A model generated the notes under the pieces. It worked only from the letters and a program-made list of their open reading frames with translations, did no database searches and was not told where the DNA came from. This document shows positions 17,501 through 25,347 of a stretch of 64,000 nt of DNA, piece after piece. Made by a program: the position numbers and the translations under genes. The stretch is from Mesorhizobium liriopis (GTDB lineage: Bacteria; Pseudomonadota; Alphaproteobacteria; Rhizobiales; Rhizobiaceae). Position 1 is the first letter of the stretch, and each line of letters opens with the position of its first letter. The stretch spans positions 186,001-250,000 of the forward strand of contig NZ_JAMXQS010000008.1 in NCBI RefSeq assembly GCF_024053505.1, in the 5' to 3' direction.

Positions 17501-18154
17501 ATTGGAAAGCGGCGTGGTGGGTACGAAAGTGAAACCCGTGCGCAAGGACAGATAGGTCAGCTGCTGCTCGCGGTCCTTGGGCGTGGTGATGAGGATCTTG
17601 GTCGGCGCCTGACCGATCGCGGCGGAGGCTGCCTCGCCCTGATCGACCAGAACCGACCCTTGCGCATTCGAAAGCTCGACCCGTCCTTCGAGGACGGTCA
17701 GCGCAGTGCGGTCGCCCGACACCTGCATGGCCCAGTCGGTGCCGCGAATGGCCGCGGCCGCGGCCGGGGTTTCCACCCGCACACCGTCGCCACCGCGCTC
17801 CGCGCGCGCCCAAAGCGCGCCGGCCTGCAGTTCGAGTTCCGAGTCCTCGCCCGAGCCGCCGATCTTGCGCACCACCAGCGTCGAATTGCGCCCGAGGCGG
17901 ACCTGCGTGCGGTCGGAAAAGAGAATCGCGAGATTGCCGGTCGCGTTGGTTCGCAGCGTGTCGCCGGGCAACAGGTCCTGGCGCAGATCGACCGTGCGCC
18001 AGTTGCCGACCTCGATCAGCCGCGCTTCCTCGCCGCTCTTGCGCGCGATCACCGAGCCCGCCGCCGCCCCTTGGCGTGGCAATGGCTCGGCTTGAGCCGC
18101 CGCAACTGCACAGATCGCGGCCCCCGCCGCGAGAAATGCCAAGCGTAATTTCAT
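14396..18154 (-). CDS. FecR-domain, TPR and outer-membrane beta-barrel fusion protein
   Basis: A 1252-residue exported protein. A signal peptide (MKLRLAFLAAGAAICAVAAA) is followed by a FecR domain (about 40-165; GDTLRTNATGNLAILFSDRT, AAAAIRGTDWAMQVSG). A tetratricopeptide array runs from about 240 to 620, with typical repeats such as ALDPDEPTALEARASYRVS. From about 700 there is a beta-barrel resembling TonB-dependent receptors, ending in Phe (FKVRF) as outer-membrane proteins do. The ATG at 18154 was preferred over the GTG at 18181 because the signal peptide begins there; AAGAAAA gives a weak ribosome site. It may sense or bind something at the surface and relay it to the CHASE2 cyclase encoded next to it. 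FecR proteins next to CHASE2 cyclases occur in other bacteria; the fused barrel is less usual. Confidence 0.85.
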   Translation of the reverse strand: MKLRLAFLAAGAAICAVAAAQAEPLPRQGAAAGSVIARKSGEEARLIEVGNWRTVDLRQDLLPGDTLRTNATGNLAILFSDRTQVRLGRNSTLVVRKIGGSGEDSELELQAGALWARAERGGDGVRVETPAAAAAIRGTDWAMQVSGDRTALTVLEGRVELSNAQGSVLVDQGEAASAAIGQAPTKILITTPKDREQQLTYLSLRTGFTFVPTTPLSNREMRTARDRIAATPERSRTAEDWVTLAEVSLGTGNRQATKDASARARALRLSATEQARLDLVDAMIAGAEGRQTEAARLFERAAPRLDPERRAVARYGGYFARSLAAPNRVESPPSAAEGGPAAAISAALTAGFLQDIPAALKLIREAEARYPQDATLPAVRAQLALVLDDRAQAEEAINRALALDPDEPTALEARASYRVSAKGDLDGALADLTRAREVAPGSSTVLNAYGLVQSSRGADREAEAALKEAIAADPEDPVAYANLATVYLDQDRLREAKPLIDKALALDPAFDVGLTLRGRYRLQTGEIDAALNDLLAGTTASPSYAQGLLLLAAGYYEGGDRDAAEQALDNADRLDPNDPVMMSARTAIAIDDYDSDRAIKSAQEALRRTRARGGTYAALSANRSEGSTLNDAFRLQGLNAWGRYYGDAVFDPFAATALVDQAVSGSADPFANRLDYGGAPSEPSFNNGAFSSFFQGLLLDPAILAGRTRGANLLRRPFVEGSLGGGFVAPENGKAGWTTQAEAQGFAAVPFPISFYARFDGKESEDSREGSYDRAVDTDVSFDLEDQDYSGQFYVAAKPTPYDRVVAYVDARRDGDDLRDALFTFDPGIPFLELITGLPPATLEATTYDRELTDKSLTSGLAWSHTFGYRNVASAAIFASGYDRTSSESATIDLDFLGIPLEGTSEIEGEFEQRSLIGAVNHSVSFDDLTLRYGIEGGRISQSQSGTSDTAIPDIGFVLPTTETDASAEFNAVRAYLDGVYEFTPNLKLEAGAFGTWLESTEVTMDGADGGDISVERFEPRLGLAWAPFDGQWLRAGFMRESGAFAAGTLAPVGVLGLQSNQLPLAVTGYSDTFLARWDAEWTDRLFTSLDYQHQEIEGLNIPSPGSLTTADVAEGRIDRVAGTVNLHLGYGLGLFGTYAVISSENEDEGANEGDSLPYVPEDVVRLGFTYVNPTNVSFTLAATRIGEREGGLGAATLDPYWTTDASLKWEPFDKRFEVELNAYNLFGEEFEVAEGLPGWNRTFTGTFKVRF

Positions 18155-18303
18155 CTGTTTTCTTTTTTGTTGTTGCCCCACCAGTGTTGCCGATATGCGT
18201 ATGCGCGCAAATCCGGGTCAAGACTGGCTCCGCCTGAGCGCGGGTCTATGCATGCACTGTTTCAGCTTTGTGTTGCTGAGGCGCGATATGGGAGTGGGGA
18301 TGA

Positions 18304-18861
18304 ATGGCTGGCGAAGCAGAAACTGTTGTTGCGCCCGTGCTCGAAGCACGAAAACTGACAAGCGACGACAAGGCGTTTCTTGACCATCTGAAGAAGATCA
18401 ACGACACGTTCTACGACCAGATCAAGATTGCCGACCAGAAGGCGGCCTATATCTTCACCTTCATGGTGGCCTTTCTGGTGACCTCTGCGGAAAGCCGGGC
18501 GGTCTTCGACCCTGCTCGCTACCAGACGGGCGATCTCGTCGCGATGTTTCTGTCCGCGGTTCTGGCTGTGTCGGTTCTCGTTTCGATGGTGTCGGCGATC
18601 CTGGTCGTGCTGCCGCGCAAGAGTGCTGTCGGCAGCTCGCTTTACTGGAACACCTGGCCCGTCAACCGCGCGACGTTTCTGAACGCGCGCGAGCGGGACG
18701 ACCCTGCCTATCTGTTCGACCAGTACATCATGAACGTGGACGCGCTTTCGGCCATCAACCGCGCGAAATATTCCCATGTCAGCTGGGCGTTTCGCGGGCT
18801 GATGGTGGTCGTCGTGTCCTACTGCTTCCTGCTCGGCTGGGGCACGCGGCCGATCGGGTGA
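18304..18861 (+). CDS. Pycsar effector-like (PycTM/DUF5706-type) small membrane protein
   Basis: A 185-residue protein. After a polar N-terminus comes KIADQKAAYIFTFMVAFLVT, matching the AD-x-KA motif and first helix of PycTM effectors. A second helix pair follows (LVAMFLSAVLAVSVLVSMVS onwards, about 78-102), then a soluble stretch with LFDQYIMNVDALSAINRAKY, and a last helix (FRGLMVVVVSYCFLLGW). PycTM proteins are membrane effectors that respond to cyclic nucleotides in the Pycsar antiphage system. Here the gene is divergent from the FecR and cyclase genes, 150 bp apart. A GGGAGTGGGG ribosome site precedes the ATG. No uridylate cyclase is adjacent. The family call is from pattern memory; function is inference. 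Confidence 0.6.
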   Translation: MAGEAETVVAPVLEARKLTSDDKAFLDHLKKINDTFYDQIKIADQKAAYIFTFMVAFLVTSAESRAVFDPARYQTGDLVAMFLSAVLAVSVLVSMVSAILVVLPRKSAVGSSLYWNTWPVNRATFLNARERDDPAYLFDQYIMNVDALSAINRAKYSHVSWAFRGLMVVVVSYCFLLGWGTRPIG

Positions 18862-18874
18862 TCGCGCCGTCGGC

Positions 18875-19234
18875 TCACTTCGGGTCGCCCTGCATCACAT
18901 AGAGCTTGCGAACCTGCTCGCGGATGACCCACTCGCCCTTCCAGCCACGCGGGAGGACGAGGAGGTCTCCCGCATTCAGCACGCGCACCTCGCCATCGTG
19001 GCGCCGTAGCTCAGCGGTGCCGCTGATAATGTGGCAGAGCTCGGCAGCCGCCGAGCGGTCGGCACTGAAGCGGCCGGGGGTGCATTCCCAGACACCGACA
19101 TCGAGCGCGCCATCGGGGGAAGTCCACAGGGATACGGCCGCTTCCTGCTGGTCGCCCTCAAGGCAAGTGGGCTTGGGCCCGAAGGGGCCAAGGTCGATCT
19201 GGGCCAGGCCCTTGAAGCTTTCGAGGTCGATCAT
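18875..19234 (-). CDS. Cupin-domain protein (DUF861/EutQ-like)
   Basis: A 119-residue single cupin. The conserved core reads CTPGRFSADRSAAAELCHII, then SGTAELRRHDGEVRVLNAGD and LLVLPRGWKGEWVIREQVRK, as in the small Cupin_3 proteins found with amine and ethanolamine catabolism. It is the last gene of the minus-strand amine operon, 14 bp after the FAD oxidase. The reaction, if any, is not known; it may help oxidise or detoxify the aldehyde product or act as a sensor. Confidence 0.8.
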   Translation of the reverse strand: MIDLESFKGLAQIDLGPFGPKPTCLEGDQQEAAVSLWTSPDGALDVGVWECTPGRFSADRSAAAELCHIISGTAELRRHDGEVRVLNAGDLLVLPRGWKGEWVIREQVRKLYVMQGDPK

Positions 19235-19248
19235 GGTGTGCTCTGCGT

Positions 19249-20634
19249 TTAGTGGCCGGTGAGACGGTCGGCGAAGGCCGCGAGTTTGGACGAGCGGGGG
19301 AGGCCCTTTTCCTCGCGCTCATCCGCCATGCGGTAAAGGCGGTACATGGCGTGGACGCCCAGCCAGCGGAACGGCTCGGGCTCCCACGGTCGCACCTTTC
19401 GGTTGACCCAGGGCAGGCGGACGAGATCGGTGTCGCGATTGAGGATCAGGTCGGTCAGCGTGCGGCCCGACAGGTTCGAGGAGGAGACGCCTAGGCCCAC
19501 ATAGCCGCCGGCCCAGCCGATGCGCGTCTTGGGGTCGAGGCCGACGGTCGTGCACCAGTCGCGCGGCACGCCGAGCACGCCGCACCAGGCATGGTCGATG
19601 CGTAAGTGCGCGACCTGCGGCAGCAGGCGTGTCAGGATCGCGTGAAGGCTCTGGATCGTTGCGTCCTGCGTTTGCCCGTTCACGTCGGTGCGTGAGTTGA
19701 AGCGATAAGGCACGCCGCGTCCGCCCATGGTGATACGGCCTTCGCGCGTGCGCTGCGCGTAGCAATAGGCATGGGCCGTATCGCCCAGAAGCTCATGGCC
19801 TTCCCAGCCGATCTCCTTCCACAGTGCGTCGGGCACGGGCTCGGTGACGATCTGCGCGCTGTTCAGCGCCAGCCATGTGCGCTCTTCGCCCGGAATGCCG
19901 GCGGTGAAGCCTTCGGTGGCGCGGATGATGGTTTCCGCGCGCACCGTGCCTCGCGTCGTGGACACGACGCCCGGCTCGATCTTCGTGACGGCCGTCTGCT
20001 CATAGATCGGCACACCCAGCCGCTCGACAGCCTTCGCCAGTCCCTGCACGAGCTTGGCCGGCTGCACGCGGGCCTGGCCGTTGATGACATAGCCGCCGAG
20101 TGCGTTCTTCACATTGATCCGCGCGCTGAACGCCGCCTGATCGAGCCACTGGATGCGGGCGGGATCGAAATCCCATTCGCGAATGCCGGCGAATTCATCC
20201 CGCGCGCGGGCGAGCTGCGGCTGGTTGGTGGCGACCGTCAGGTTGCCGACGCGGCGGATATCGGCGTCGATGCCTTCATGCTCGGCCACGCGGATCACCT
20301 CGTCCACCGTGCCGGCCATGGCCTTCTGCATGTCCTTGACGGCATGGCGCGTGGACGTCTTCAGATATTTCTCGCGCGACCAGCCGAAGCCGCCCGACAG
20401 CCAGCCGCCGTTGCGGCCCGAGGCGCCGAAGCCCGCCCATTCGCGTTCGAGCACCGCGATGCGCAAATCCGGCTGTGCCTGTTTCAGGTAGTAGGCCGTC
20501 CAAAGCCCGGTATAGCCCGCGCCGACGATTGCGACGTCCACCTCAGTATTGCCCGGCAACGGCGCGCGGGGTTTGGGCGTGCCGCCGATATCGGCATACC
20601 AGAAGGAGATGTCGCCATTGCGCTGCGCTTGCAT
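19249..20634 (-). CDS. FAD-dependent amine oxidoreductase (DAO family, PuuB/OrdL-like)
   Basis: A 461-residue cytosolic flavoprotein of the D-amino-acid oxidase fold. The dinucleotide motif VAIVGAGYTGLWTAYYLKQA lies near residue 33, followed by GFGASGRNGGWLSGGF and a C-terminal FAD segment (GWAGGYVGLGVSSSNLSGRT). PuuB-type relatives oxidise gamma-glutamylputrescine or other secondary amines. The start MQAQRNGDISFWYADI at 20634 was chosen; the open frame further upstream is an out-of-frame read of the ATPase gene. It lies 19 bp after the potA-like gene in an operon with an amine importer, so the imported amine is the likely substrate. Confidence 0.88.
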   Translation of the reverse strand: MQAQRNGDISFWYADIGGTPKPRAPLPGNTEVDVAIVGAGYTGLWTAYYLKQAQPDLRIAVLEREWAGFGASGRNGGWLSGGFGWSREKYLKTSTRHAVKDMQKAMAGTVDEVIRVAEHEGIDADIRRVGNLTVATNQPQLARARDEFAGIREWDFDPARIQWLDQAAFSARINVKNALGGYVINGQARVQPAKLVQGLAKAVERLGVPIYEQTAVTKIEPGVVSTTRGTVRAETIIRATEGFTAGIPGEERTWLALNSAQIVTEPVPDALWKEIGWEGHELLGDTAHAYCYAQRTREGRITMGGRGVPYRFNSRTDVNGQTQDATIQSLHAILTRLLPQVAHLRIDHAWCGVLGVPRDWCTTVGLDPKTRIGWAGGYVGLGVSSSNLSGRTLTDLILNRDTDLVRLPWVNRKVRPWEPEPFRWLGVHAMYRLYRMADEREEKGLPRSSKLAAFADRLTGH

Positions 20635-20653
20635 GGTGTAGGCTTTCAGGAAA

Positions 20654-21766
20654 TCAGGTGAGGGTCGCGTCGGCACTCTTGTCGTCGGCCAGAAGCTTGG
20701 CGTCCTGTCCGGCGAAGCAGAGTTCGACCGGGTCGTCGATGCGGAAACCCTCTTCCGAAAGCCCCGAACGCACGATGGCCGAAGAGCCGTCGCGCAGGCG
20801 CACCTCGTATTTCGAGCCGGAGCCGAGATAGATCGCTTCGGCAATCGTGCCGGACAAGCGGTTGTGAGTGTCAGCCATCTGCCCCGGCCTTCGGATCGCA
20901 AGCTTTTCGGGGCGCAGCAGCACGACAGGCGTGTCGGAGCCATCCAGACGGCGGGGCACGGTCACCGTCTGGCCGGCGACATCGAGCGCGGTGCTGGTGC
21001 CATCGCTGCGCGCTTGGCCGCGCAACACGGTAGAATCCCCGATGAAACGGCCGACGAACAGGGTCTTGGGCTCGTCATAGAGCTCGCGTCCCGTCCCGAC
21101 CTGCTCGATCCGGCCTTTGTTGAACACGGCGATGCGGTCGGAGAGCACGAGTGCTTCTTCCTGATCATGCGTGACATAAACGAAGGTGGTGCCGAGCTCG
21201 CGGTGGATGCGCTTGATCTCGAGTTGCAGCCATTCGCGCAGCTTCTTGTCGAGCGCGCCGAGCGGTTCGTCCATCAGGAGCAGCGGCGGATCGAAGACGA
21301 TGGCGCGGGCGAAGGCCACGCGCTGCTGCTGGCCGCCCGACAATTCGCTCGGGTAGCGATGGGCGAAATCGCGCATCTTCACCATGTCGAGCGCCTGCGC
21401 CACGCGACGCTCGCGCTCGGCCTTGCTGACACCGCGAAGGCTGAGAGGATAGGCGACGTTCTTGCCCACCGTCATATGCGGGAACAGCGCATAGTGCTGG
21501 AAGACGACGCCGATATTGCGCTTGTGCGCCGGTACGCCGACCACGCTCCTGCCGCCGACCTGAAGCGCGCCGCTGGAAACCTCCGTGAAGCCCGCGACCA
21601 CGTTCAGCGTCGTGGTTTTCCCTGAGCCGGAAGGGCCCAACAGCGTCATGAACTCGCCGGGCTCGACATGGAGCGAAACGCCGTCGAGTGCCCGGAAACT
21701 GCCATAGGCCTTGGAGACGTTCTGAAGGTCGATCGCAGCGCCGCGTGTCGGTGAGTTCGGGTTCAC
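20654..21766 (-). CDS. Polyamine-type ABC transporter ATP-binding protein (PotA-like)
   Basis: A 370-residue ATPase: Walker A GPSGSGKTT, Q-loop FQHYALFPHMTVGKNVAY, signature LSGGQQQRVAFARA, Walker B LLLMDEPLGALD, switch THDQEEAL, and a C-terminal TOBE domain. The start is a GTG at 21766 with a GGAGAGGAAA ribosome site; it overlaps the previous permease stop by four bases (GTGA). It energises the permeases encoded just upstream. Confidence 0.92.
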   Translation of the reverse strand: MNPNSPTRGAAIDLQNVSKAYGSFRALDGVSLHVEPGEFMTLLGPSGSGKTTTLNVVAGFTEVSSGALQVGGRSVVGVPAHKRNIGVVFQHYALFPHMTVGKNVAYPLSLRGVSKAERERRVAQALDMVKMRDFAHRYPSELSGGQQQRVAFARAIVFDPPLLLMDEPLGALDKKLREWLQLEIKRIHRELGTTFVYVTHDQEEALVLSDRIAVFNKGRIEQVGTGRELYDEPKTLFVGRFIGDSTVLRGQARSDGTSTALDVAGQTVTVPRRLDGSDTPVVLLRPEKLAIRRPGQMADTHNRLSGTIAEAIYLGSGSKYEVRLRDGSSAIVRSGLSEEGFRIDDPVELCFAGQDAKLLADDKSADATLT

Positions 21767-22560
21767 AGGTTTCCTCTCCGCTCGCGGCCCATCAGAAACA
21801 GCCCGCCGCCGATCAGGATCGTGGTGGCGCAAAGCAGGATCGTGCCCACGGCAGCCACCGTCGGATCCGCATCGCGTGTGATCGAACTGAAGATCTGAAC
21901 GGGCAATGTCTTGAGGTAGGGATTGGTGATGAAGAGCGAGACGATGATCTCGTCGAAGGAAGTGGCGAAGGCAAAGAGCAGACCGGACAGGATGCCAGGC
22001 GCGATCAAGGGCAGCGTCACGGTACGGAAGGTGGCGAGACGACCCGCACCTAGACTCGCAGCCGCCGTTTCAAGACGCTTGTCGAACACTTCAAGGCTCG
22101 CCTGCACCGCGATCAGCACGAAAGGCAAAGCGAGGATCGTGTGCGCCAGCACGAAACCCGTCAGCGTGCCGACCAGCTGCGTGTCGAGATAAACGGCATA
22201 GATGCCGATGGCGAGAACCACGCCGGGCACGACCATGGGGGTGAGCAGCAGCATGCGCAGAAGACCGGCAGTTCGCGCCTTCATGCGGTCGAGCCCGAAG
22301 GCCGCAAGCGTGCCGAGTACGGTGGCGAGCACCGCCACGATGAGCGCGACCTTGAGCGAATTGAAGAAGCTCGTGGACCATTCCGGGTTCGACACGAAAT
22401 TCTCGTACCACTGCCAGGAAAAGCCGACGGGCGGGAAGGCGAGCGACTTGTTGCCGTTGAAGGACATCGGCACCACGACCAGCGTGGGCGCGACGAGCCA
22501 GAGCGCGACGAGCAGGCAGGAAAGGCCGAGCATGACGCGGGTACAGGGATGCATCGCCAT
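21763..22560 (-). CDS. Polyamine-type ABC transporter permease (PotC-like)
   Basis: A 265-residue permease with six hydrophobic segments. The EAA loop ETAAASLGAGRLATFRTVTL and the family motif FATSFDEIIVSLFITNPYLK are those of PotC/YdcV proteins. Its start overlaps the stop of the upstream permease by one base (TGATG), and its stop overlaps the ATPase start. Confidence 0.92.
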   Translation of the reverse strand: MAMHPCTRVMLGLSCLLVALWLVAPTLVVVPMSFNGNKSLAFPPVGFSWQWYENFVSNPEWSTSFFNSLKVALIVAVLATVLGTLAAFGLDRMKARTAGLLRMLLLTPMVVPGVVLAIGIYAVYLDTQLVGTLTGFVLAHTILALPFVLIAVQASLEVFDKRLETAAASLGAGRLATFRTVTLPLIAPGILSGLLFAFATSFDEIIVSLFITNPYLKTLPVQIFSSITRDADPTVAAVGTILLCATTILIGGGLFLMGRERRGNL

Positions 22561-23432
22561 CAGCTGCGCGCTCCCTGCTTATGCTTCTGGCGCATCAATG
22601 GCCCGGCAAGCGCCAGAAGAATGAAGGTGGCGAGCAAGAGGACCACGCCCATCGCCCCGCCGCGGCCCCATTGCAGCAGGCTGAGCACCTGGTTCTGCAC
22701 CAGCGTGGACAGCATGGTCGAGCGCGGACCGCCGAGCAGAGCAGGGGTGATGTAGAAGCCGAGCGCCAGGATGAAGACGATGATGGCCCCCGCATAGACG
22801 CCCGGCAGCGACAGCGGCAGATAGACCGTAAAGAAGGCGCGCAAGGGCGAGGCGCCGAGACTGCGCGAGGCCTGCACGAGCCGCAGATCGATGCCCTTCA
22901 TCACCGAATAGAGGGGCAGGATCATGAAGGGCAGCAGCACCTGCGCCATGCCGATCACGACGCCCGTCTGCGTGCGGATCAGGCGCAGACGTCCGAGGTC
23001 GAGCGCACGCAAGGTGGAATTGATGACGCCCGAATCCTGCAAAAGGATCACCCAGGCCAGCGTGCGCACGACACCGCTGACCCAGAAGGGTATGAGCACG
23101 CAAAGCGTCAACAGCAGCCGGGCCTTGGGACCGACCGCCGTCATCGCATAGGCGTAAGGGTAGGCCGCGACCACGCAGACCAGCGTGACCCAGGCCGAGA
23201 TCGTGAAGGTGCGCTGCAGAACCACGAGGTTCACCGGCGTGCCGAAGAACCAGATATAGTTCTGCAACCCCCATTCGGGCTGGCTCAAACTGCGCAGGAC
23301 CACGGTGAAGAGCGGATAGCCGATCACGCCGACAAGCAGGAGCAGTGCCGGCAAAGCGAGCGCGAGCGGCCCCCAGTTCCGGCGCGCCCGTGAGGCGGCG
23401 CCGGAATCGGATCGTGTGTCGCTCGTGCTCAT
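22560..23432 (-). CDS. Polyamine-type ABC transporter permease (PotB-like)
   Basis: A 290-residue permease. A basic N-terminus precedes LALALPALLLLVGVIGYPLF; the EAA loop is VQASRSLGASPLRAFFTVYL and the PotB-type GFYITPALLGGPRSTMLSTL follows. It begins 24 bp after the binding-protein gene and is translationally coupled to the next permease. Confidence 0.92.
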   Translation of the reverse strand: MSTSDTRSDSGAASRARRNWGPLALALPALLLLVGVIGYPLFTVVLRSLSQPEWGLQNYIWFFGTPVNLVVLQRTFTISAWVTLVCVVAAYPYAYAMTAVGPKARLLLTLCVLIPFWVSGVVRTLAWVILLQDSGVINSTLRALDLGRLRLIRTQTGVVIGMAQVLLPFMILPLYSVMKGIDLRLVQASRSLGASPLRAFFTVYLPLSLPGVYAGAIIVFILALGFYITPALLGGPRSTMLSTLVQNQVLSLLQWGRGGAMGVVLLLATFILLALAGPLMRQKHKQGARS

Positions 23433-23456
23433 GCCTGAGGCTCCCCGTGTCGGCGA

Positions 23457-24530
23457 TCAGTTTCCGGCCAGCACGGCGCTCCACTTCTCGTTGACCGCCT
23501 CGTAATTATCCACCCAGAACTTGATGTTCTGCTGGTAGCCCTGCTTCTGGCGCTCCGGCGTGTTGGTGAGAAAGGCGGCGACTGCCGGCTCGACCTTGGG
23601 CTGGGCCTCGTTGTTGATCGGCGTGTAGGAGGTCTTTTCGGTGAGGATCTCCTGCGCGGACTTGCCGAGATAGGCATTGATCAGCGCATAGGCCGCATCC
23701 GTGTCCTTGACGCCGACGGGGATGGTCAACTGGTCCATGACCACGAGCCAGTCCTGCCAGACGGGCGTATATTTCGCGCCGTTCTTGACCGCCGCCATGG
23801 CGCGGCCGGTCCACATCATGATCATGTCGGCCTCGCCCGACTCGGCGAGCTGCTGGGATTCCGCGCCGGTTTTCCAGAAGATCGTGTCGGAGCCGATGTC
23901 ACGCACCTTCTGGATGGCACCGTCGATGTCTTCCGGCTTCATCGCCTTCGGGTCGCCGCCGTTCAGCCTGAAAGCCTGTTCGAGCAGTCCGCCCGATACG
24001 TCGCCCGAGCCTTCGATGGCGCGCGTGCCCGGAAACTTCTCGGTGTCGAAGAAATCGGCCCAGCTTTTCGGCGGGTTATCCTTGTAGGTCTCGTTGTTGT
24101 ACATGAGCACGACGCCGTAGTTCATCGCCGGCACCGAGCACTCGCCGACCTGACCCGCCGGGATCTTGGACGTATCGATCTTCGACATGTCGAGCTTCTG
24201 GAACAGCTTGCCGCAATAAACATATGGCGGGAAATCGGACGTATCGACCACATCCCAGGAGACATTGCCGGATTCCACCTGCGCCTGGATCTTGGCGGTC
24301 TCGGTCGGACCATCGCTCAAAAGCTTCACGCCGCTCTTGTCAACGAATTCCTTGAGTGCCGCGATCTGGCCGTCCTGATAGATGCCGCCATAGGACACGA
24401 AGGTCAGCGTCTTGCCCTTGAGCGAGCCTTCCTTGACCTCGCCCGCGACGGGCTTTTCCTGCGCCATGGCGGGCAGGGCGCCCAGCACCAGCGCCACGCC
24501 AGCTGCGGCCAGCGTCAAATGTGTCTTCAT
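23457..24530 (-). CDS. Polyamine-type ABC transporter periplasmic binding protein (PotD/PotF-like)
   Basis: A 357-residue protein with a signal peptide ending PAMAQ. Typical family segments are LTFVSYGGIYQDGQIAALKE, MNYGVVLMYNNETYKDNPPK, SWADFFDTEKFPGTRAIEGS and GEADMIMMWTGRAMAAVKNG. These match the spermidine/putrescine-binding family, which also includes binders of other amines and opines, so the exact ligand is open. It is the second gene of the operon after the XRE-cupin regulator. Confidence 0.9.
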   Translation of the reverse strand: MKTHLTLAAAGVALVLGALPAMAQEKPVAGEVKEGSLKGKTLTFVSYGGIYQDGQIAALKEFVDKSGVKLLSDGPTETAKIQAQVESGNVSWDVVDTSDFPPYVYCGKLFQKLDMSKIDTSKIPAGQVGECSVPAMNYGVVLMYNNETYKDNPPKSWADFFDTEKFPGTRAIEGSGDVSGGLLEQAFRLNGGDPKAMKPEDIDGAIQKVRDIGSDTIFWKTGAESQQLAESGEADMIMMWTGRAMAAVKNGAKYTPVWQDWLVVMDQLTIPVGVKDTDAAYALINAYLGKSAQEILTEKTSYTPINNEAQPKVEPAVAAFLTNTPERQKQGYQQNIKFWVDNYEAVNEKWSAVLAGN

Positions 24531-24567
24531 TTCCAGTCTCCCATTTTTGGCTCGCGAGGGTTCCCTG

Positions 24568-25215
24568 TCACCTGGCCGCGAGCGGCTTCCAGGCGACGTA
24601 TTGATCGAGCTCGACGCGCGCCGAGGTCGGGGGTGCGATGATCCACATCACCTCGGCCCGGCTGTTGCCGACGTTCTCGGTGCGATGAGGGGTGGATGTC
24701 GGATATTCGAGGCTGTCGCCTTCCTCGAGCATATGGCGGCTTTCGCCGAGGCTCACCTCCACCACGCCGCGAAGCACGACAAGCATCTCATGCGCGCCGC
24801 CGTGAGTGTAGAGGTCGGGGCCCGTCGAGCCGCCGATCTCGAACTCACCGACGTAGACTTCCATGTCCTGCACGGGACGGCGCGACAAAAGCGACTTGCG
24901 GCAGCCGTGGCTGGGCGGAAGGGCAGGGCGCTGGCTGCGGCGCAAGACGGCATGGCCCGCGCCCGCCCGCTCCTCGAACAGGTCGGCAACCGAAATGCCG
25001 AGCGCCGAGGCGATCTGGTTGAGCGTCGAAGTGCTCGCGCCCGTTCGCTGACGTTCAAGCTGACTGATAAAGGAAGCAGATGTGCCGCTCAGCTCGCCCA
25101 ACTGGCGCAGCGAGAGCTTGCGCGAAAGGCGCAGCTGGCGGATGCGCGCGGCAAGCATGGCAAGCGCGGGATCACCGCCTTCCACCTCCATGCGCTCGCT
25201 GACCACCTGATCCAC
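24568..25215 (-). CDS. XRE-family regulator with C-terminal cupin sensor (PuuR-like)
   Basis: A 215-residue regulator. A helix-turn-helix (LSLRQLGELSGTSASFISQL, about residues 34-53) precedes a cupin domain (about 120-205: GAHEMLVVLRGVVEVSLGES, YPTSTPHRTENVG). This architecture is that of PuuR and related repressors of amine catabolism. An internal ATG (25191, MEVEGGDP) is a possible alternative start. It heads the minus-strand amine operon, and a perfect 14-bp inverted repeat lies 25 bp upstream of its start, a likely autoregulatory operator. Confidence 0.9.
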   Translation of the reverse strand: MDQVVSERMEVEGGDPALAMLAARIRQLRLSRKLSLRQLGELSGTSASFISQLERQRTGASTSTLNQIASALGISVADLFEERAGAGHAVLRRSQRPALPPSHGCRKSLLSRRPVQDMEVYVGEFEIGGSTGPDLYTHGGAHEMLVVLRGVVEVSLGESRHMLEEGDSLEYPTSTPHRTENVGNSRAEVMWIIAPPTSARVELDQYVAWKPLAAR

Positions 25216-25239
25216 GCCTCAAACGTCTCCGCACAAAAT

Positions 25240-25280
25240 CGTAAAGCTCGACTGCACAAAGGCTAAAGTCGAGCTTTACG
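25240..25280. promoter_or_regulatory. Perfect 14-bp inverted repeat, candidate operator of the XRE-cupin regulator
   Basis: CGTAAAGCTCGACT (25240-25253) is repeated as its exact complement at 25267-25280, with a 13-nt spacer. It lies just upstream of the regulator gene and so of the whole amine operon. There is no T-run, so an operator is more likely than a terminator. Confidence 0.65.
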
Positions 25281-25310
25281 TTTGGCAAGACGATTTCGTA
25301 ACGGGCAGGG

Positions 25311-25338
25311 CCGGGAGCCAGCCCTGCGGCTGGCCCGG
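25311..25338. terminator. Hairpin downstream of the MFS gene
   Basis: CCGGG and CCAGCC on the left arm pair with GGCTGGCCCGG on the right, with a two-base bulge and a CTGC loop. It sits 10 bp after the stop of the minus-strand MFS gene. No T-run follows on that strand, so termination strength is doubtful. Confidence 0.35.
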
Positions 25339-25347
25339 TTTCAGCTT

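Noticed and set aside
25240-25280. The 14-bp inverted repeat as a terminator
   Set aside because: Both flanks lack a T-run and the spacer is 13 nt; the position upstream of a regulator gene favours an operator.
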